NCBI RefSeq assembly: GCF_018919215.1
Contig: NZ_JAHLQK010000003.1
Location: 62,001 to 126,000, forward strand
Source: Alkaliphilus flagellatus
Lineage (GTDB): Bacteria > Bacillota > Clostridia > Peptostreptococcales > Natronincolaceae
DNA length: 64,000 nt
Reading direction: 5' to 3'
The notes under the pieces are model-generated. The model had not been told where the DNA came from, did no database searches, and saw only the letters and a program-made list of their open reading frames with translations. Positions 62,588 to 64,000 of this stretch are shown here, one piece after another (position 1 is the stretch's first letter; each line of letters begins with the position of its first letter). The position numbers and the translations under genes were made by a program.

Positions 62588-63277
62588 CTATTTTTCAAGT
62601 ATATCCTTAAGCTCCATCAGATTAGAAATCTCATAGGTAGGTTTTATTCCAGTTTTATTTGCAATTTTATTAGGATTAAACCAGCAGGTATCTATACCAA
62701 AATTTATTCCACCTTGTATATCAGATGTTAAGCTGTCTCCTACCATCAATACCTTGCTCTTGTCAATATGCTTTATATTGTTTAAAGTGTGTTCAAATAT
62801 TTTAGGATCTGGCTTTGATACTTCAACCTCCTCGGATACTACTATATCCTCAAAGAATTTTGCTATAATAGATTTTCTTATTCTATTATCCTGAACATCT
62901 GTAAGACCATTAGTAATTATAGTAAGCCTATAATCTTTATGCAGGCTTTCCACAAGATTTATAGTATCGTCATATAAAAAAGATGCATTAGATAAATGCT
63001 TCATATATGATTTTGCAAATGCAGTCTCATCAAATCCAGCATTTAATTTATCTGACAATCTTTTAAATCTTTCTACCTTTAATTTCTTCTGAGTAATAAG
63101 TCCATCCTCAAACTCCTTCCATATGGCCATATTTATATCCGTGTATATTTTTAAATGATGATTTTCATCATATTCTATATCAAATTCAAGCATAGTATTT
63201 TTAAAAGCATCTCTTTCAGATTTTTTAAAATCGAATAAAGTCTCATCTGCATCAAATATTATAATCTCGTACTTCAT
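62588..63277 (-). CDS. yjjG: YjjG-type HAD nucleotidase
   Basis: This 229-residue haloacid-dehalogenase-family phosphatase has motif 1 IFDADETLFDF (first Asp is the nucleophile), motif 2 TIITNGL, Lys in SKPDPKIFE and motif 4 MVGDSLTSDIQGG. YjjG acts on noncanonical pyrimidine monophosphates. The ATG at 63277 has GGAGGAG upstream; the in-frame start at 63292 lies before this site. Confidence 0.88.
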   Translation of the reverse strand: MKYEIIIFDADETLFDFKKSERDAFKNTMLEFDIEYDENHHLKIYTDINMAIWKEFEDGLITQKKLKVERFKRLSDKLNAGFDETAFAKSYMKHLSNASFLYDDTINLVESLHKDYRLTIITNGLTDVQDNRIRKSIIAKFFEDIVVSEEVEVSKPDPKIFEHTLNNIKHIDKSKVLMVGDSLTSDIQGGINFGIDTCWFNPNKIANKTGIKPTYEISNLMELKDILEK

Positions 63278-63380
63278 AATAATCTCCTCCATATAGCCAG
63301 TTTTTTAATTATAGCAAACAAACTTCTTTATAAGAAGGCTCTAGACTGTTGAATAATTCAACAAGTTTAGGCATTTTCGC

Positions 63381-63563
63381 TTAATTTAAGATTTTCTTAT
63401 CTTTCTTTAACCTATTAACCGACATTCCAAACAATCCAAAATACTCTACCAAGCTAGATATTACAAGTTGGCTAAATAAACTTACCTCTATAGCAAGTAT
63501 AATACCATTTATAAGAGCTAGGCTTTTATACGTATATAAATCTCTCCTATGCTTTACAATACT
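63381..63563 (-). pseudogene. C-terminal remnant of a membrane protein
   Basis: On the minus strand an open frame without a start encodes a hydrophobic helix (LALINGIILAIEVSLFSQLV), then SSLVEYFGLFGMSVNRLKK and a short basic tail before TAA. The composition looks like real protein, but no family is recognised. Confidence 0.3.
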
Positions 63564-63597
63564 TTATAAATAAGATATTATATTTATATAAATTTGC

Positions 63598-63615
63598 ACA
63601 TGACATATGTCATGT
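63598..63615. promoter_or_regulatory. 18-bp perfect palindrome before the Crp/Fnr-type gene
   Basis: ACATGACATATGTCATGT is fully self-complementary. It ends one base before TAAGGAGG, which places it between promoter and start codon. It is a likely autoregulatory operator. Confidence 0.7.
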
Positions 63616-63627
63616 TAAGGAGGATTT

Positions 63628-64000
63628 ATGAAAAAAATTTTGAACAATGACCTTTTAAACCATTATATTGTTAAGCATAATATAGAAAACATATTTGATA
63701 AAGATATATTAGAATATGCACAACTTCATTTTTATCAAAAGAATGAATATATATTAGAGGCAGAGTCTAATCTTGAATACTACTATCTGCTTGTAGACGG
63801 GAAAATCAAAATTTCTTATCTTTTTGAAAACGGTAAATCAATGCTTTTAAAGTTTTATAAAGAATTTAATTCAATAGGAGATTTAGAGCTTTTAAAAAAC
63901 ATTCCTATACTCTGTAACATTGATGCAATAGAAGATACTTATTTGATAGCAATACCTTCAGATATACTTAGAACAAAATTTTTAGATAATCTAAAGTTTT
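63628..64000 (+). CDS. Crp/Fnr-family (YeiL-like) regulator, 3' end outside window
   Basis: The visible 124 residues start MKKILNNDLLNHYIVKHNIE and form a cyclic-nucleotide-binding-type beta barrel. The markers are YILEAESNLEYYYLLVDGKI, FYKEFNSIGDLELL and AIEDTYLIAIPSDIL. The DNA-binding domain lies beyond the window. ATG follows AAGGAGG. Closest in pattern to YeiL-type regulators, but this is not certain. Confidence 0.8.
   Translation, partial: MKKILNNDLLNHYIVKHNIENIFDKDILEYAQLHFYQKNEYILEAESNLEYYYLLVDGKIKISYLFENGKSMLLKFYKEFNSIGDLELLKNIPILCNIDAIEDTYLIAIPSDILRTKFLDNLKF

Larger units (their letters stand above)
63278..63627. other. Intergenic region before the Crp/Fnr-type gene
   Basis: It holds a GTTGAATAATTCAAC dyad at about 63340-63354, a possible coding remnant on the minus strand (63381-63563) and the palindrome before the regulator. 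Confidence 0.4.

Noticed and set aside
24678-64000. CRISPR array or cas genes in the accessory part
   Set aside because: The only tandem repeat is the 17-bp unit at 49421, which has no spacers; no Cas motifs were seen.
24678-64000. Ccr-type serine recombinase or tyrosine integrase for the rlmH cassettes
   Set aside because: No gene with resolvase or integrase motifs is present; the excisionase-type HTH protein at 42382 has a long extra domain and is probably a regulator.

Overview
The window looks like part of a low-GC Firmicutes chromosome, most likely a spore-forming anaerobic clostridium of the Alkaliphilus/Clostridiaceae type. The grounds are strong AT-richness, AGGAGG ribosome sites with many TTG/GTG starts, a WalRK-YycHI-WalJ-HtrA locus, a Spo0E-like protein and Clostridia-style DnaD/DnaC loaders. 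The genus is an inference.

Bases 1-24.7 kb are a conserved replication and cell-envelope block: yybS end, gdpP, rplI and dnaB; a cluster of DnaA-box-like sites; tRNA-Lys and tRNA-Glu; and a divergent pair encoding a DnaC/DnaI-type loader and a DnaD-like protein. Envelope and secreted peptidases follow (M1, M23 with LysM and G5, S8, an MA-type gluzincin). Then comes the walR-walK locus with a small secreted protein, yycH, yycI, murA, walJ, htrA, a 55-codon CxxH/CxxC gene and rlmH.

From the stop codon of rlmH onward the character changes. Four more copies of the rlmH 3' end (codons for G/D-E/K-P/Q-Y-H-K-stop, 15-19 of 19 bases identical) lie in direct orientation at about 26.84, 36.04, 48.27 and 50.38 kb. 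They cut the next 26 kb into four modules. One of them carries a GCGGTTTT motif just after the core, and another has AAAAACCGC just before it. The staphylococcal cassette chromosome (SCC) att sites in rlmH/orfX look like this, so I read the region as a tandem array of rlmH-targeted cassettes. No recombinase gene is present in the window.

Module 1 holds a GT1 glycosyltransferase and a TetR regulator. Module 2 holds HelD, decayed ECF transporter genes, a small Hanks kinase, a two-component system with a secreted protein, and an XRE/Spo0E pair. Module 3 holds an HscC-type Hsp70 with a membrane J-like/TPR partner, a DUF2087 regulator with a GNAT, a MocR/PLP-decarboxylase pair, a LysE exporter with its regulator, and DUF2975/XRE remnants. 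Module 4 holds a CGGC protein plus the alkylation-repair pair AdaA and Ogt.

From 50.4 kb to the end are more accessory-type genes: AraC/EamA, CsaA, an SDR pseudogene, PadR with two flavin reductases, an alpha/beta hydrolase, an S41-type peptidase, a complete Bce-type antimicrobial-peptide sensing and resistance module, a YjjG-type HAD phosphatase, and the start of a Crp/Fnr-type regulator that runs off the end.
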